Assembly: GCA_947498505.1 (NCBI GenBank)
Contig: CANMKG010000001.1
Location: 434,001-498,000 of the forward strand
DNA: 64,000 nt
From: an uncultured Maribacter sp.
Lineage (GTDB): Bacteria > Bacteroidota > Bacteroidia > Flavobacteriales > Flavobacteriaceae
Reading direction: 5' to 3'
In this document: positions 9,166-17,510 of the stretch, piece by piece
How the letters are laid out: the number at the start of each line of letters is the position of its first letter
Position numbering within the stretch: position 1 is the stretch's first letter
The notes under the pieces: model-generated
What the model saw: only the letters and a program-made list of their open reading frames with translations
Databases searched by the model: none
Told to the model about the DNA's origin: nothing
Made by a program: the position numbers and the translations under genes

Positions 9166-9197
9166 ATGTTGTGTTTGTTATGAATATCCTATTTTTG
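9166..9197 (+). promoter_or_regulatory. Candidate Bacteroidota-type promoter for the E1 gene
   Basis: A perfect TAnnTTTG -7 box (TATTTTTG, 9190-9197) lies 24 bases before the ATG at 9222. A TTG at 9166-9168 is 21 bases upstream of it, close to the spacing known for Bacteroidota promoters. A second TATTTTTG near 9136 has no obvious partner. Assigned by motif only. Confidence 0.4.
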
Positions 9198-9221
9198 ATT
9201 GAAAAAGAATAAAAATATAAC

Positions 9222-11198
9222 ATGGACTACGCTGGTTTCGATTATGATAGTGACACTCTAATAGCATTATATAAAGCAATGCTTAAGCCACGAATGATAG
9301 AGGAAAAAATGCTTATTCTTTTACGCCAGGGAAAAATATCTAAATGGTTTAGTGGTATAGGGCAAGAGGCTATTTCGGTAGGGGTTACCATGGCAATGAA
9401 AAAAGAAGAATATATTCTTCCTATGCATCGTAATTTAGGAGTGTTTACTACACGAGAAATACCGTTATATAGGTTGTTTGCACAGTGGCAGGGAAAGGCT
9501 AGTGGGTTTACTAAAGGTAGGGATCGTAGTTTTCATTTTGGAACACAAGAGTACAATATAGTTGGGATGATTTCTCATTTAGGCCCTCAACTTGGTGTTG
9601 CGGATGGTATTGCACTTGCTAATAAATTAAAGGGTAAAAAATTAATAACAGCAGTTTTTACGGGGGAAGGAGGAACTAGCGAAGGTGATTTTCATGAAGC
9701 GCTAAATGTAGCAGCTGTTTGGGATTTACCTGTGCTTTTTTGTATAGAAAACAATGGATACGGGCTTTCAACCCCTGTGTCCGAACAATATCGTTGCCAA
9801 AATCTAGCAGATAGAGCAGTTGGTTATGGCATGGAGGGGCATATTATTGAAGGAAATAATGTTTTGGAGGTATATGCTAAGGTAAGTGAAATAGCAAATA
9901 GCGTTAGAGAAAACCCTAGACCTGTTTTGTTAGAGTTTAAAACCTTTAGAATGCGAGGTCATGAAGAAGCTAGTGGAACAAAATATGTCCCTCAAAATAT
10001 GTTGGATGAATGGGCGGCAAAAGACCCTGTAGAAAACTATGCAAAACATCTTAGAAATTTAGAAGTATTAACAGAGGGAAAAGAATCCCTTTTTAAAAAG
10101 GAAATAACAATTGAAATTGAAGAAAACTTGCAAAAATCTTTTAGCGAATCTGATATCGTATCTAGTTTAAGTGAAGAAATAAATGATGTATTTAAAACAT
10201 ATGATTATAAGAGTGTTATAACAAATTTATTCAATGAGAATGTTCGTCTAGTTGATGCAATTTCTAAGGGATTGTGGCAGTCTATGGAGCGACATGATAA
10301 CTTGGTGATTATGGGGCAAGATATTGCTGAATATGGAGGTGTTTTTAAAATTACAGACGGCTTTGTAAATCAATTTGGAAAAGAACGTGTTCGTAATACT
10401 CCAATATGTGAATCCGCTATTGTTTCTGCTGCAATGGGATTGTCTATAAACGGAATGAAAGCCGTTGTGGAGATGCAGTTTGCAGATTTTGCAAGTACTG
10501 GGTTTAATCCAATTGTAAATTACTTGGCAAAATCACATTATCGGTGGGGAGAAAAAGCTGATGTGGTAATTCGTATGCCATGCGGTGGTGGTGTAGAAGC
10601 AGGACCTTTTCATTCTCAAACGAATGAAGCTTGGTTTACCAAAACTCCTGGTTTAAAAGTTGTTTATCCAGCTTTTCCATATGATGCAAAAGGTTTGTTG
10701 GCAACCGCAGTTAATGATCCAAATCCAATTATGTTCTTTGAGCATAAAGCGTTGTATCGTAATTCTTATCAAGATGTCCCTACTGGTTATTATACATTGC
10801 CGTTAGGTGTGGCAAGTGTTTTAAAGCAAGGGGTGGATGTAACTATTGTTTCATATGGAATGGGAGTGCATTGGGCTTTAGAAACACTGGGTGAAATACA
10901 TGAGTTTGAGGCAGAATTAATTGATTTAAGAACATTACAGCCCTTAGATATGGAATCTATTTATCGTTCTGTTAAAAAAACAGGAAAACTTATCATTTTA
11001 CAGGAAGACAGTATGTTTGGAGGTGTTGCAAGTGACATTTCGGCATTGGTAATGGAAAATTGTTTTGAGTTTTTAGATGCCCCAGTAAAACGTGTAGCTA
11101 GTTTGGAAACTCCTATACCATTCGCATCAAATTTAGAAAATAATTATCTCCCAAAAGATAGATTTAGAGTTGCGCTTAAAGAGTTAGTGGCTTATTAA
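9222..11198 (+). CDS. Fused E1 alpha/beta subunit of branched-chain 2-oxoacid dehydrogenase
   Basis: Residues 1 to about 320 form the thiamine-diphosphate-binding alpha part, with GEGGTSEGDFHEAL and the ENNGYG end of the TPP motif. Residues from about 335 to 658 are the beta part (LVIMGQDIAEYGGVF, GGGVEAGPFHSQTNE). Such fusions are usual in Flavobacteriia. The enzyme decarboxylates branched-chain 2-oxoacids and passes the acyl group to lipoyl-E2, giving isobutyryl-, isovaleryl- or 2-methylbutyryl-CoA. No E2 or E3 gene is in the window. It lies 59 bases upstream of the type III PKS block on the same strand; whether it supplies that block is open. Confidence 0.92.
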   Translation: MDYAGFDYDSDTLIALYKAMLKPRMIEEKMLILLRQGKISKWFSGIGQEAISVGVTMAMKKEEYILPMHRNLGVFTTREIPLYRLFAQWQGKASGFTKGRDRSFHFGTQEYNIVGMISHLGPQLGVADGIALANKLKGKKLITAVFTGEGGTSEGDFHEALNVAAVWDLPVLFCIENNGYGLSTPVSEQYRCQNLADRAVGYGMEGHIIEGNNVLEVYAKVSEIANSVRENPRPVLLEFKTFRMRGHEEASGTKYVPQNMLDEWAAKDPVENYAKHLRNLEVLTEGKESLFKKEITIEIEENLQKSFSESDIVSSLSEEINDVFKTYDYKSVITNLFNENVRLVDAISKGLWQSMERHDNLVIMGQDIAEYGGVFKITDGFVNQFGKERVRNTPICESAIVSAAMGLSINGMKAVVEMQFADFASTGFNPIVNYLAKSHYRWGEKADVVIRMPCGGGVEAGPFHSQTNEAWFTKTPGLKVVYPAFPYDAKGLLATAVNDPNPIMFFEHKALYRNSYQDVPTGYYTLPLGVASVLKQGVDVTIVSYGMGVHWALETLGEIHEFEAELIDLRTLQPLDMESIYRSVKKTGKLIILQEDSMFGGVASDISALVMENCFEFLDAPVKRVASLETPIPFASNLENNYLPKDRFRVALKELVAY

Positions 11199-11257
11199 TT
11201 AGTTTTGGTAGTTTCTTTTCGATTGTTAAAATCTTTTATTTTGTATACCTTTTCTTC

Positions 11258-12391
11258 GTGAAAAAGAATTCTTACGATGTTATAATTGTGGGTGGTGGTC
11301 TCGCCGGTCTAACTGCTGCAGTACATTTATCTCTAGAAAACCATTCGGTATTAGTGTTGGAGAAACAACAATATCCGCACCATAAGGTTTGTGGTGAATA
11401 TGTGTCATCAGAAGTGGCTCCTTATCTTGAAAAGTTAGGGGTGAATTTGATTAAAAACGGTGCCGTTTTTATCGATACTTTTCAGTTAAGTACCGTAAAA
11501 GGGAGTTTACAGGAAGTGGAATTGCCACAGGGAGGGTACGGTATTAGTAGATATGCTTTTGACGAAATATTGTATAAAAGAGCTTTAGCATGTGGAGTGG
11601 ATTTTGTTTTTAAAAACGTAACATCAATTTTATTTCAAAATAATGATTTTAAAATACTTACAGATGAAATTGAAAGTTATACTTCAGGTATTGTTATTGG
11701 GGCATATGGAAAAAGGTCTATGCTTGATAAACAATTGAAAAGAGAATTTATTCAGCAGAAATCTTCCTGGTTGGGTGTAAAATGTCATTATAAAATAGAT
11801 GATTTTCCAGACAATTTGGTTGCGCTTCATAATTTCGATGGAGGTTATGGAGGTTTGTCTAAAACAGAAACAGGAGAAGTCAATTTTTGTTATTTGGCTT
11901 CTTATGATAATTTTAAATCATTTAAAAATATTGCTGATTTTAATAAGGATGTAGTTGGTAAAAATCCTTATATGTTGGATTTTTTTGACAGAGCAACTCC
12001 AGTTTTTGAAAAACCATTAAGCATAGCGCAGATTTCATTTCAGGAGAAAAAACCAGTTGAAGAACATGTGGTAATGTGTGGTGATACAGCGGGTTTAATA
12101 CATCCTTTGTGTGGGAATGGTATGGCTATGGCTATCCACAGTGCAAAAATTGCTTCAGATTTAATTGTGAAATTTTTTAATAACAAGGGTTTTTCTCGTA
12201 AGCAATTGGAGAAAGAGTACACTAAATCTTGGAATACTGTTTTTAAAAAGAGGTTGTGGATGGGAAGACAATTTCAAAAGTTAATGTTAAATACAAAAGT
12301 GTTTAACTGGTTGCTTATTTCCTTGGGAAAGTCTCCGTGGCTCTTAAAGTTCATTATAAAACAAACGCACGGAAAACCAATAGTATGCTGA
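11258..12391 (+). CDS. FAD-dependent oxidoreductase (geranylgeranyl-reductase/aromatic hydroxylase type)
   Basis: The 377-residue flavoprotein has the N-terminal dinucleotide motif IIVGGGLAGLTAAVHL, the cysteine-containing KVCGEYVSSEV segment, and the second FAD motif CGDTAGLIHPLCGNGMAMA. This pattern fits the geranylgeranyl reductase/FixC/PHBH-like superfamily, which includes ring hydroxylases and double-bond reductases. The start is a GTG at 11258. It opens an eight-gene block with a methyltransferase and a type III PKS, an arrangement like flavoprotein tailoring of alkylresorcinols in Streptomyces. Ring hydroxylation to a quinol is the inferred role; double-bond reduction is the main alternative. 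Confidence 0.85.
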   Translation: MKKNSYDVIIVGGGLAGLTAAVHLSLENHSVLVLEKQQYPHHKVCGEYVSSEVAPYLEKLGVNLIKNGAVFIDTFQLSTVKGSLQEVELPQGGYGISRYAFDEILYKRALACGVDFVFKNVTSILFQNNDFKILTDEIESYTSGIVIGAYGKRSMLDKQLKREFIQQKSSWLGVKCHYKIDDFPDNLVALHNFDGGYGGLSKTETGEVNFCYLASYDNFKSFKNIADFNKDVVGKNPYMLDFFDRATPVFEKPLSIAQISFQEKKPVEEHVVMCGDTAGLIHPLCGNGMAMAIHSAKIASDLIVKFFNNKGFSRKQLEKEYTKSWNTVFKKRLWMGRQFQKLMLNTKVFNWLLISLGKSPWLLKFIIKQTHGKPIVC

Positions 12392-13101
12392 AAAATTTGT
12401 CACAACGAAATAAGGATATTGAATTAATGGACAATTTTAAAGGCAGTATTTCTGAATTGCAAGTTGTTCTTAATGATATAAACAGGGTGAATCGTGTTCT
12501 CGGAGGGAATTCAATAACAATAAATGCGGTTTTAAGATTAGTAAGTAAATACCCTAAAAAGGAGTACGTTATTGTAGATGTTGGTTGTGCTGAAGGTGCG
12601 ATGCTTCGGGAAATGGCGTTGGTTTTTAGGAGAAAAGGTATTAAAGCTAAATTTGTAGGGGTTGATTTTAGTAAAGAAGCTTTAATTCTTGGTAGGGAAG
12701 CCTCTAGGGGTTTTACTGAAATTGAATTTTTGGAAGAAGATGTGCTAAAGACTGATTTGTCTTATTTAAATATGGATATTGTTGTAAGTACGCTTACATA
12801 TCATCATTTTACAGACGATTATATTGTAAAATTATCAAATCATTTGGTAAAAATAGTAGGCATAGGTATTGTAGTGAATGATTTACATAGGAGTTCAATT
12901 GCATATTCACTTTTTAAATTATTTAGGTTAATTTACATTAAAACAAAAACTGCTAAAATAGATGGGTTGATATCTATTTCTAGAGGTTTTTTAAAATCGG
13001 ATATTATCAAATACACTAGAAAAATTTCATCTGTAAAACACTCTATTGCGTGGAAATGGGCTTTTAGGTATGTATGGGTAATGGAAGTTAAGCGACTATA
13101 A
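12385..13101 (+). CDS. Class I SAM-dependent methyltransferase of the type III PKS block
   Basis: The SAM-binding motif I is IVDVGCAEGAML, followed by FVGVDFSKEAL (motif II), EEDVLKTDL and DIVVSTLTYHHF, typical of class I methyltransferases. From the ATG at 12385 the protein is 238 residues; this start overlaps the flavoprotein stop by seven bases, suggesting translational coupling. The gene ends two bases before the type III PKS start. By context it probably O- or C-methylates the polyketide product; the acceptor is not known. Confidence 0.85.
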   Translation: MLKNLSQRNKDIELMDNFKGSISELQVVLNDINRVNRVLGGNSITINAVLRLVSKYPKKEYVIVDVGCAEGAMLREMALVFRRKGIKAKFVGVDFSKEALILGREASRGFTEIEFLEEDVLKTDLSYLNMDIVVSTLTYHHFTDDYIVKLSNHLVKIVGIGIVVNDLHRSSIAYSLFKLFRLIYIKTKTAKIDGLISISRGFLKSDIIKYTRKISSVKHSIAWKWAFRYVWVMEVKRL

Positions 13102-13103
13102 AT

Positions 13104-14159
13104 ATGACTCAGACTAAAATTGTTACAGTAGCAAAACAGCTTCCAAAATATAGTAGAAGTACTAAAGATATTTTGCCATTTGTGAATTTGTGGCTTCAAA
13201 ATCAAGATGATCGTTTTCGTAGAAAAGTGATTAAAATTTTTGAAGGTGCAGGGGTTGATAAGCGATATGGTATAATGAATATTGATGAGGTTTTTAATAC
13301 TACTTCTTTTGCGGAAAAAAATGCCATTTATGTTCGTGAGATTAAAAAGTTAGGAGTTTCTGTTTTGGAGAAAGCCTTAGGTCAGGCAAACTGGAAGGCT
13401 TCTTCTTTGGATTATATTATTACAGTTAGCTGCACAGGGATAATGATTCCCTCTTTGGATGCTTATCTCATAAATGCACTGGGTTTAAGAGAAGATGTTG
13501 TAAGGCTTCCTGTTACCGAGATGGGTTGTGCGGCAGGTGTTTCGGGTTTAATTTATGCGCATAATTTTTTAAAGTCTAACCCTGGCAAACGAATAGCTTT
13601 AGTGGCTGTGGAGAGTCCTACGGCTACATTTCAGTTAAATGACTATTCCATGGCAAACATGGTGAGCGCAGCAATTTTTGGAGACGGTGCAGCTTGTGTG
13701 CTGTTATCATCAGAAAATACGGCGGTTGGTCCTAAAATCATAGGAGAAGAAATGTTTCACTTTAAAAATGCTACACATTTAATGGGGTTCGATTTATCTA
13801 ATACAGGCTTAAAAATGATATTAGATCAATCTGTTCCGGAGGCAATTGCAAGTAATTTTTCAAAAATCATTCATCCGTTTCTGGAAAAAAATAAATCTTC
13901 TATTGAAGAGGTTGGGCATTTGATATTTCATCCTGGAGGTCGAAAAATAGTTCAAACCGTTGATGATTTGTTTGGGAAATTAGGTAAAAATATTGAGGAT
14001 ACCCGTGAAGTTTTACGGTTGTATGGGAATATGAGTAGTGTTACGGTGTTGTATGTTTTAGAGCGATTTTTAAATAAAGATATTGAAGAAGGAGAACAGG
14101 GTTTAGTGTTGAGTTTTGGTCCTGGTTTTTCGGCTCAACGGGTATTGCTGGAGTGGTAA
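13104..14159 (+). CDS. Type III polyketide synthase (chalcone/alkylresorcinol synthase-like)
   Basis: The 351-residue protein has the type III PKS catalytic triad intact: Cys142 in TEMGCAAG, His276 in IFHPGGRK and Asn309 in YGNMSSVTVL. The segment SCTGIMIPSLDAYL and the C-terminal SFGPGFSAQRVLLEW are also family features. These homodimeric enzymes extend an acyl-CoA or acyl-ACP starter with malonyl-CoA and cyclise to resorcinols, pyrones or chalcone-like rings. Surrounding fatty-acid-type genes suggest a long or modified acyl starter and a phenolic or pyrone lipid product, but the ring type cannot be read from the sequence. Confidence 0.95.
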   Translation: MTQTKIVTVAKQLPKYSRSTKDILPFVNLWLQNQDDRFRRKVIKIFEGAGVDKRYGIMNIDEVFNTTSFAEKNAIYVREIKKLGVSVLEKALGQANWKASSLDYIITVSCTGIMIPSLDAYLINALGLREDVVRLPVTEMGCAAGVSGLIYAHNFLKSNPGKRIALVAVESPTATFQLNDYSMANMVSAAIFGDGAACVLLSSENTAVGPKIIGEEMFHFKNATHLMGFDLSNTGLKMILDQSVPEAIASNFSKIIHPFLEKNKSSIEEVGHLIFHPGGRKIVQTVDDLFGKLGKNIEDTREVLRLYGNMSSVTVLYVLERFLNKDIEEGEQGLVLSFGPGFSAQRVLLEW

Positions 14160-14172
14160 TTTGTAATAAAAT

Positions 14173-14964
14173 ATGGAAACACAAAAAGATAATCAGTGGG
14201 TTTTGGTTTTAGGGGGTAGTTCGGGCTTAGGGCTTGCATCTGCTTATAAAATGGCTTTGCATGGTTATAATATAATAATTGTTCATAGAGATAGAAGGTC
14301 AGATTTACCTCAAATAGAATTGGAATTTAAAAAGATAAATTCTAAAGGGGTAAGGTTGTTGGTGTTTAATGCGGATGGTTTGAGTTTAGATGGACGAAGT
14401 GCTATTATTGATGAAATAAAGAATAATTTTTTGGTTAATGATGTAATAAAAGTCTTTGTACATAGTGTGGCAAAAGGCAGCTTGAAGCCTATGAAAACGG
14501 ATGGGATTGGTGGGTTGTCAAATCAAGATTTTCAGATTACGACCCAAGCAATGTCCTTTAGTTTGTATGATTGGGTAAGAGATTTAGTTGATGCAAAGCT
14601 TTTTGATAAAGATGCACGTGTATTGTCATTTACTAGTGAGGGAAGTAGTAGAGTGATTAAAAATTACGCGGCTGTTTCTGCTGCAAAATCAGCGTTAGAG
14701 TCAATAACTAGAAGTATTGCTTTGGAGTTTGCGCCTTTGGGGATTAAGGCAAATTGTATTCAAGCTGGTGTTACGTTGACAAAATCATTTAAGATGATTC
14801 CGGGTAGTGATAAAATAAAAAAGCATGCTTTGGAGCGAAATCCAAACAATAGGCTAACCACTCCTGATGATGTTGCTAATGTTGTTTATTTGTTGTCAAC
14901 AGATGAGGCAAAATGGGTGACTGGAACAGTAATTAAAGTGGATGGAGGGGAAAGTTTGCGTTAA
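14173..14964 (+). CDS. SDR-family reductase, probably FabL-like enoyl-ACP reductase
   Basis: This is a 263-residue short-chain dehydrogenase with the nucleotide motif GGSSGLGLA. The catalytic Tyr165 and Lys172 are separated by six residues (YAAVSAAK). That Y-x6-K spacing marks FabI/FabL/InhA enoyl reductases, while ketoreductases such as FabG have Y-x3-K. The C-terminal VDGGESLR also recalls FabL. It would reduce the double bond left by the neighbouring dehydratase. It lies 13 bases after the type III PKS. A ketoreductase role is the less likely alternative. Confidence 0.75.
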   Translation: METQKDNQWVLVLGGSSGLGLASAYKMALHGYNIIIVHRDRRSDLPQIELEFKKINSKGVRLLVFNADGLSLDGRSAIIDEIKNNFLVNDVIKVFVHSVAKGSLKPMKTDGIGGLSNQDFQITTQAMSFSLYDWVRDLVDAKLFDKDARVLSFTSEGSSRVIKNYAAVSAAKSALESITRSIALEFAPLGIKANCIQAGVTLTKSFKMIPGSDKIKKHALERNPNNRLTTPDDVANVVYLLSTDEAKWVTGTVIKVDGGESLR

Positions 14965-15069
14965 AATATAAATATTAAATCTTTTATTTAAATAAGTAAC
15001 ATTAATTAGTTGATTAATAAATTTTAAAGATACTGTAATTATTTTTTTTAGACAAATCTAAAAGTATAT

Positions 15070-15519
15070 ATGAACTATCAAAACATCATAAAAAAATTAC
15101 CGTATCAAAAACCATTTTTGTTTGTTGATGAGATTTTAGAAATTGACGAAGAAGGAGCAAAAGGCACATATACTTTTAATGAAAATTTGGATTTTTATAA
15201 AGGACATTTTAAGAACAATCCAGTTACACCAGGAGTAATTTTAACAGAGTGTTGTGCTCAAATCGGTTTAGTGTGTTTTGGAATTTATTTACTTCAAAAG
15301 GCAAACAACCCTAAATTTGATGATAACAATTTTCAAATTGGGTTTAGTAGTTCGCAAATGGATTTTTATAAACCTGTTTTTCCAGGAGAAAAAGTAATCG
15401 TGGAGTCTAAAAAAGTATATTTTAGGTTTGGAAAGCTTAAGTGCGAGGTTAAAATGTATAATATAGGCAAAGAGCTTCTTTGTAGGGGAGAGCTATCAGG
15501 AATGCTAAAAATAGACTAA
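15070..15519 (+). CDS. Hotdog-fold 3-hydroxyacyl-ACP dehydratase (FabZ-like)
   Basis: The 149-residue protein has the FabZ/FabA active-site pattern: His46 in YKGHFKNNPVTPG and Glu60 in ILTECCAQIG, fourteen residues apart as in FabZ. The N-terminal PYQKPFLFVDEI matches the conserved start of the family. It probably dehydrates 3-hydroxyacyl chains on the nearby carrier protein. It begins 105 bases after the enoyl reductase and ends one base before the ketosynthase start. The 105-bp gap is AT-rich and shows no clear promoter. Confidence 0.86.
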   Translation: MNYQNIIKKLPYQKPFLFVDEILEIDEEGAKGTYTFNENLDFYKGHFKNNPVTPGVILTECCAQIGLVCFGIYLLQKANNPKFDDNNFQIGFSSSQMDFYKPVFPGEKVIVESKKVYFRFGKLKCEVKMYNIGKELLCRGELSGMLKID

Positions 15520-15520
15520 A

Positions 15521-16792
15521 ATGCGTAGAGTTGTTATTACTGGCATGGGTGTTTGTGCTCCAAACGGCATAGGATTAGATGATTTTTCCGAAGCTTTGCA
15601 GCAAGGTAAAAGTGGTGTTCGATTTCAGCCTAAACTAAAAGAACTTCAATTTGGATGTCAAATAGCTGCAAGTCCATTAATAAAGGAAGGTGTTAAAGAA
15701 AAATATTTTACCCCACTACAGTTAAGAGGTCTCAATGCAAGTGGTTTGGTTTATGGAGTTATGGCTGGTGTGGATGCTTGGAATGATGCAGGTTTGTCTA
15801 AGTCTATAGGGGATTCTCCTGATTGGGATAGTGGTATTTTGTTTGGAACGGGGATATTGGGTGTAGATAAGTTTAGAGAAGCTATTTACAAGGTAGATGA
15901 AAATAATGTTCGTAGACTCGGTAGCACAGCGGTAATGCAAACAATGGCAAGCGGAATAAGCGCGTATTTGGGAGGTATTTTGGGTTGTGGTAATCAAGTT
16001 ACTACAAATTCATCAGCATGCAGTACAGGTACCGAAGGTGTTTTGATGGCTTATGACAGAATTGTATCGGGAAATGCAGAACGAATGTTAGTGGGAAGTT
16101 GTAGTGATAGTGGGCCCTATGTTTGGGGAGGCTTTGATGCTATGCGTATTTTGCCAAGAAAATTTAATGACAATCCAGAGATTGCTAGCAGACCAATGAG
16201 TGCAACGGCAAGCGGTTTTGTTCCAGGGAGTGGAGCTGGGGCTATGGTTCTAGAGAGTCTTGAAAGTGCTCAGCAAAGAAACGCTAAGATATATGCAGAA
16301 GTGCTTGGAGGGAATGTGAATAGTGGTGGACAACGTGGAGGGGGAACCATGACGGCTCCTAATAATGAGGCCGTTCAGCTATGTATTCAAAAAGGAATGC
16401 AAAGTGCCGGGGTGAAATCTTATGAGATTGATGCTATTAATGGTCATTTAACAGCAACGATTAAAGATGCAACTGAAATTGATAACTGGAGTGAAGCACT
16501 ACAGCTTAAAGGGGGTAATTTTCCTTATATAAATTCATTTAAAGGGGTGATAGGGCATTGTTTGGCTGCTGCAGGCAGTATTGAATGTGTTGGAGCTATT
16601 TTGCAATTGACTAACAATCGGATTTTTGGTAATGTAAACTGCGAAGATATTCACCCTGATATTGCTGATAAAATAACGTTAGGTAAAGTTCCGTTAAAAA
16701 CATTTTCTTTTAAAGCAAATGTAATCGCAAAGGCTAGTTTTGGGTTTGGAGACGTTAATGCTTGTGTTTTTTTTAAAAGGTATGATGATTAA
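15521..16792 (+). CDS. Beta-ketoacyl-ACP synthase (FabF-like)
   Basis: The 423-residue condensing enzyme keeps the whole Cys-His-His triad: Cys167 in SSACSTGTEG, His309 in NGHLTAT and His346 in VIGHCLAAAG. The start RRVVITGMGVCAPNG is typical of FabF/KAS II. An intact triad argues for an active elongating synthase rather than a chain-length factor. Unusual substitutions around the catalytic histidines (GHLTATIKD instead of HGTSTPLGD) suggest a specialised pathway member. It is flanked by dedicated dehydratase and ACP genes. Confidence 0.9.
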   Translation: MRRVVITGMGVCAPNGIGLDDFSEALQQGKSGVRFQPKLKELQFGCQIAASPLIKEGVKEKYFTPLQLRGLNASGLVYGVMAGVDAWNDAGLSKSIGDSPDWDSGILFGTGILGVDKFREAIYKVDENNVRRLGSTAVMQTMASGISAYLGGILGCGNQVTTNSSACSTGTEGVLMAYDRIVSGNAERMLVGSCSDSGPYVWGGFDAMRILPRKFNDNPEIASRPMSATASGFVPGSGAGAMVLESLESAQQRNAKIYAEVLGGNVNSGGQRGGGTMTAPNNEAVQLCIQKGMQSAGVKSYEIDAINGHLTATIKDATEIDNWSEALQLKGGNFPYINSFKGVIGHCLAAAGSIECVGAILQLTNNRIFGNVNCEDIHPDIADKITLGKVPLKTFSFKANVIAKASFGFGDVNACVFFKRYDD

Positions 16793-16807
16793 TAAATATA
16801 GAAATAA

Positions 16808-17059
16808 ATGAATAAAGAAAAGTATCAAAAATTAAAAGAAATAGTTGCAGTGTATCTTCCTGAAGACGTTTCAGTAAATGATATTACAGAAGAAAGTCAT
16901 TTTATTAATGAATTAAATATCAATTCAGCTAATCTTGTTGATATTGTTTTAGATGTTGAAGATGCTTTTGATATTATGCTTGAAAATGAAGATATGGATC
17001 AAATGCAAACTGTAAAAAATGCGGTTGAAATTATTGAAGCCAAATTATCAAATAAGTAA
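16808..17059 (+). CDS. Acyl carrier protein of the type III PKS block
   Basis: An 83-residue acidic helical protein with the usual ACP pattern (VYLPEDVSVNDI, then FINELNINSANL, then VEDAFDIML). The phosphopantetheine serine is probably Ser40; the canonical DSL motif is changed to NSA. Size and position between the ketosynthase and a membrane protein support a pathway-specific carrier that holds the growing acyl chain. It would need a phosphopantetheinyl transferase from elsewhere, since none is in the window. Confidence 0.85.
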   Translation: MNKEKYQKLKEIVAVYLPEDVSVNDITEESHFINELNINSANLVDIVLDVEDAFDIMLENEDMDQMQTVKNAVEIIEAKLSNK

Positions 17060-17062
17060 GTT

Positions 17063-17482
17063 ATGAGTGAAATAATCGATTGGGTTAAACATAAATTGAA
17101 TGTTGAAAAAAAACTTGTTGTAATTTATTGTGTTGTTTATTTTTTATGGGGACTTGGTATGAACTGGTTTGGTGCAGAAGTAGGAATCGCTAAATTTACC
17201 TATTGGTGGCAGGTAATTACTTGTTATATTTTATATATGGTACCTATATCATTGTTGTTGCGAAATTTGCCTTTTCATGCGCAATATGCTTACGGTTTGG
17301 TAGCAATGGCTTTTTTGGAATTTGGGGGTTACGCAATTGAATCTTCGTATGCCTTTCCGAATAATTTGTTAGATCAGTTTTTTGGAATACGTAACTTTTC
17401 TTTGGGTATGGCTTTGTTTTTTGCTTTGTACTTTCCTTTAGGAAATTGGGGTGTTTCAAAAATATACAAAATATTGAATTAA
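17063..17482 (+). CDS. Small four-helix membrane protein at the end of the type III PKS block
   Basis: The 139-residue protein has a short charged N-terminus and about four hydrophobic segments (starting near LVVIYCVVYFLWGLG, YWWQVITCYILYMVPIS, YAYGLVAMAFLEFGG and FSLGMALFFALYF). No family is recognised. It starts three bases after the ACP stop, so it is almost certainly part of the same operon. It may help place or export the lipid product in the membrane; this is inference from context only. Confidence 0.7.
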   Translation: MSEIIDWVKHKLNVEKKLVVIYCVVYFLWGLGMNWFGAEVGIAKFTYWWQVITCYILYMVPISLLLRNLPFHAQYAYGLVAMAFLEFGGYAIESSYAFPNNLLDQFFGIRNFSLGMALFFALYFPLGNWGVSKIYKILN

Positions 17483-17510
17483 AGTTATTTATGATTTGTA
17501 TATTCTTGTG

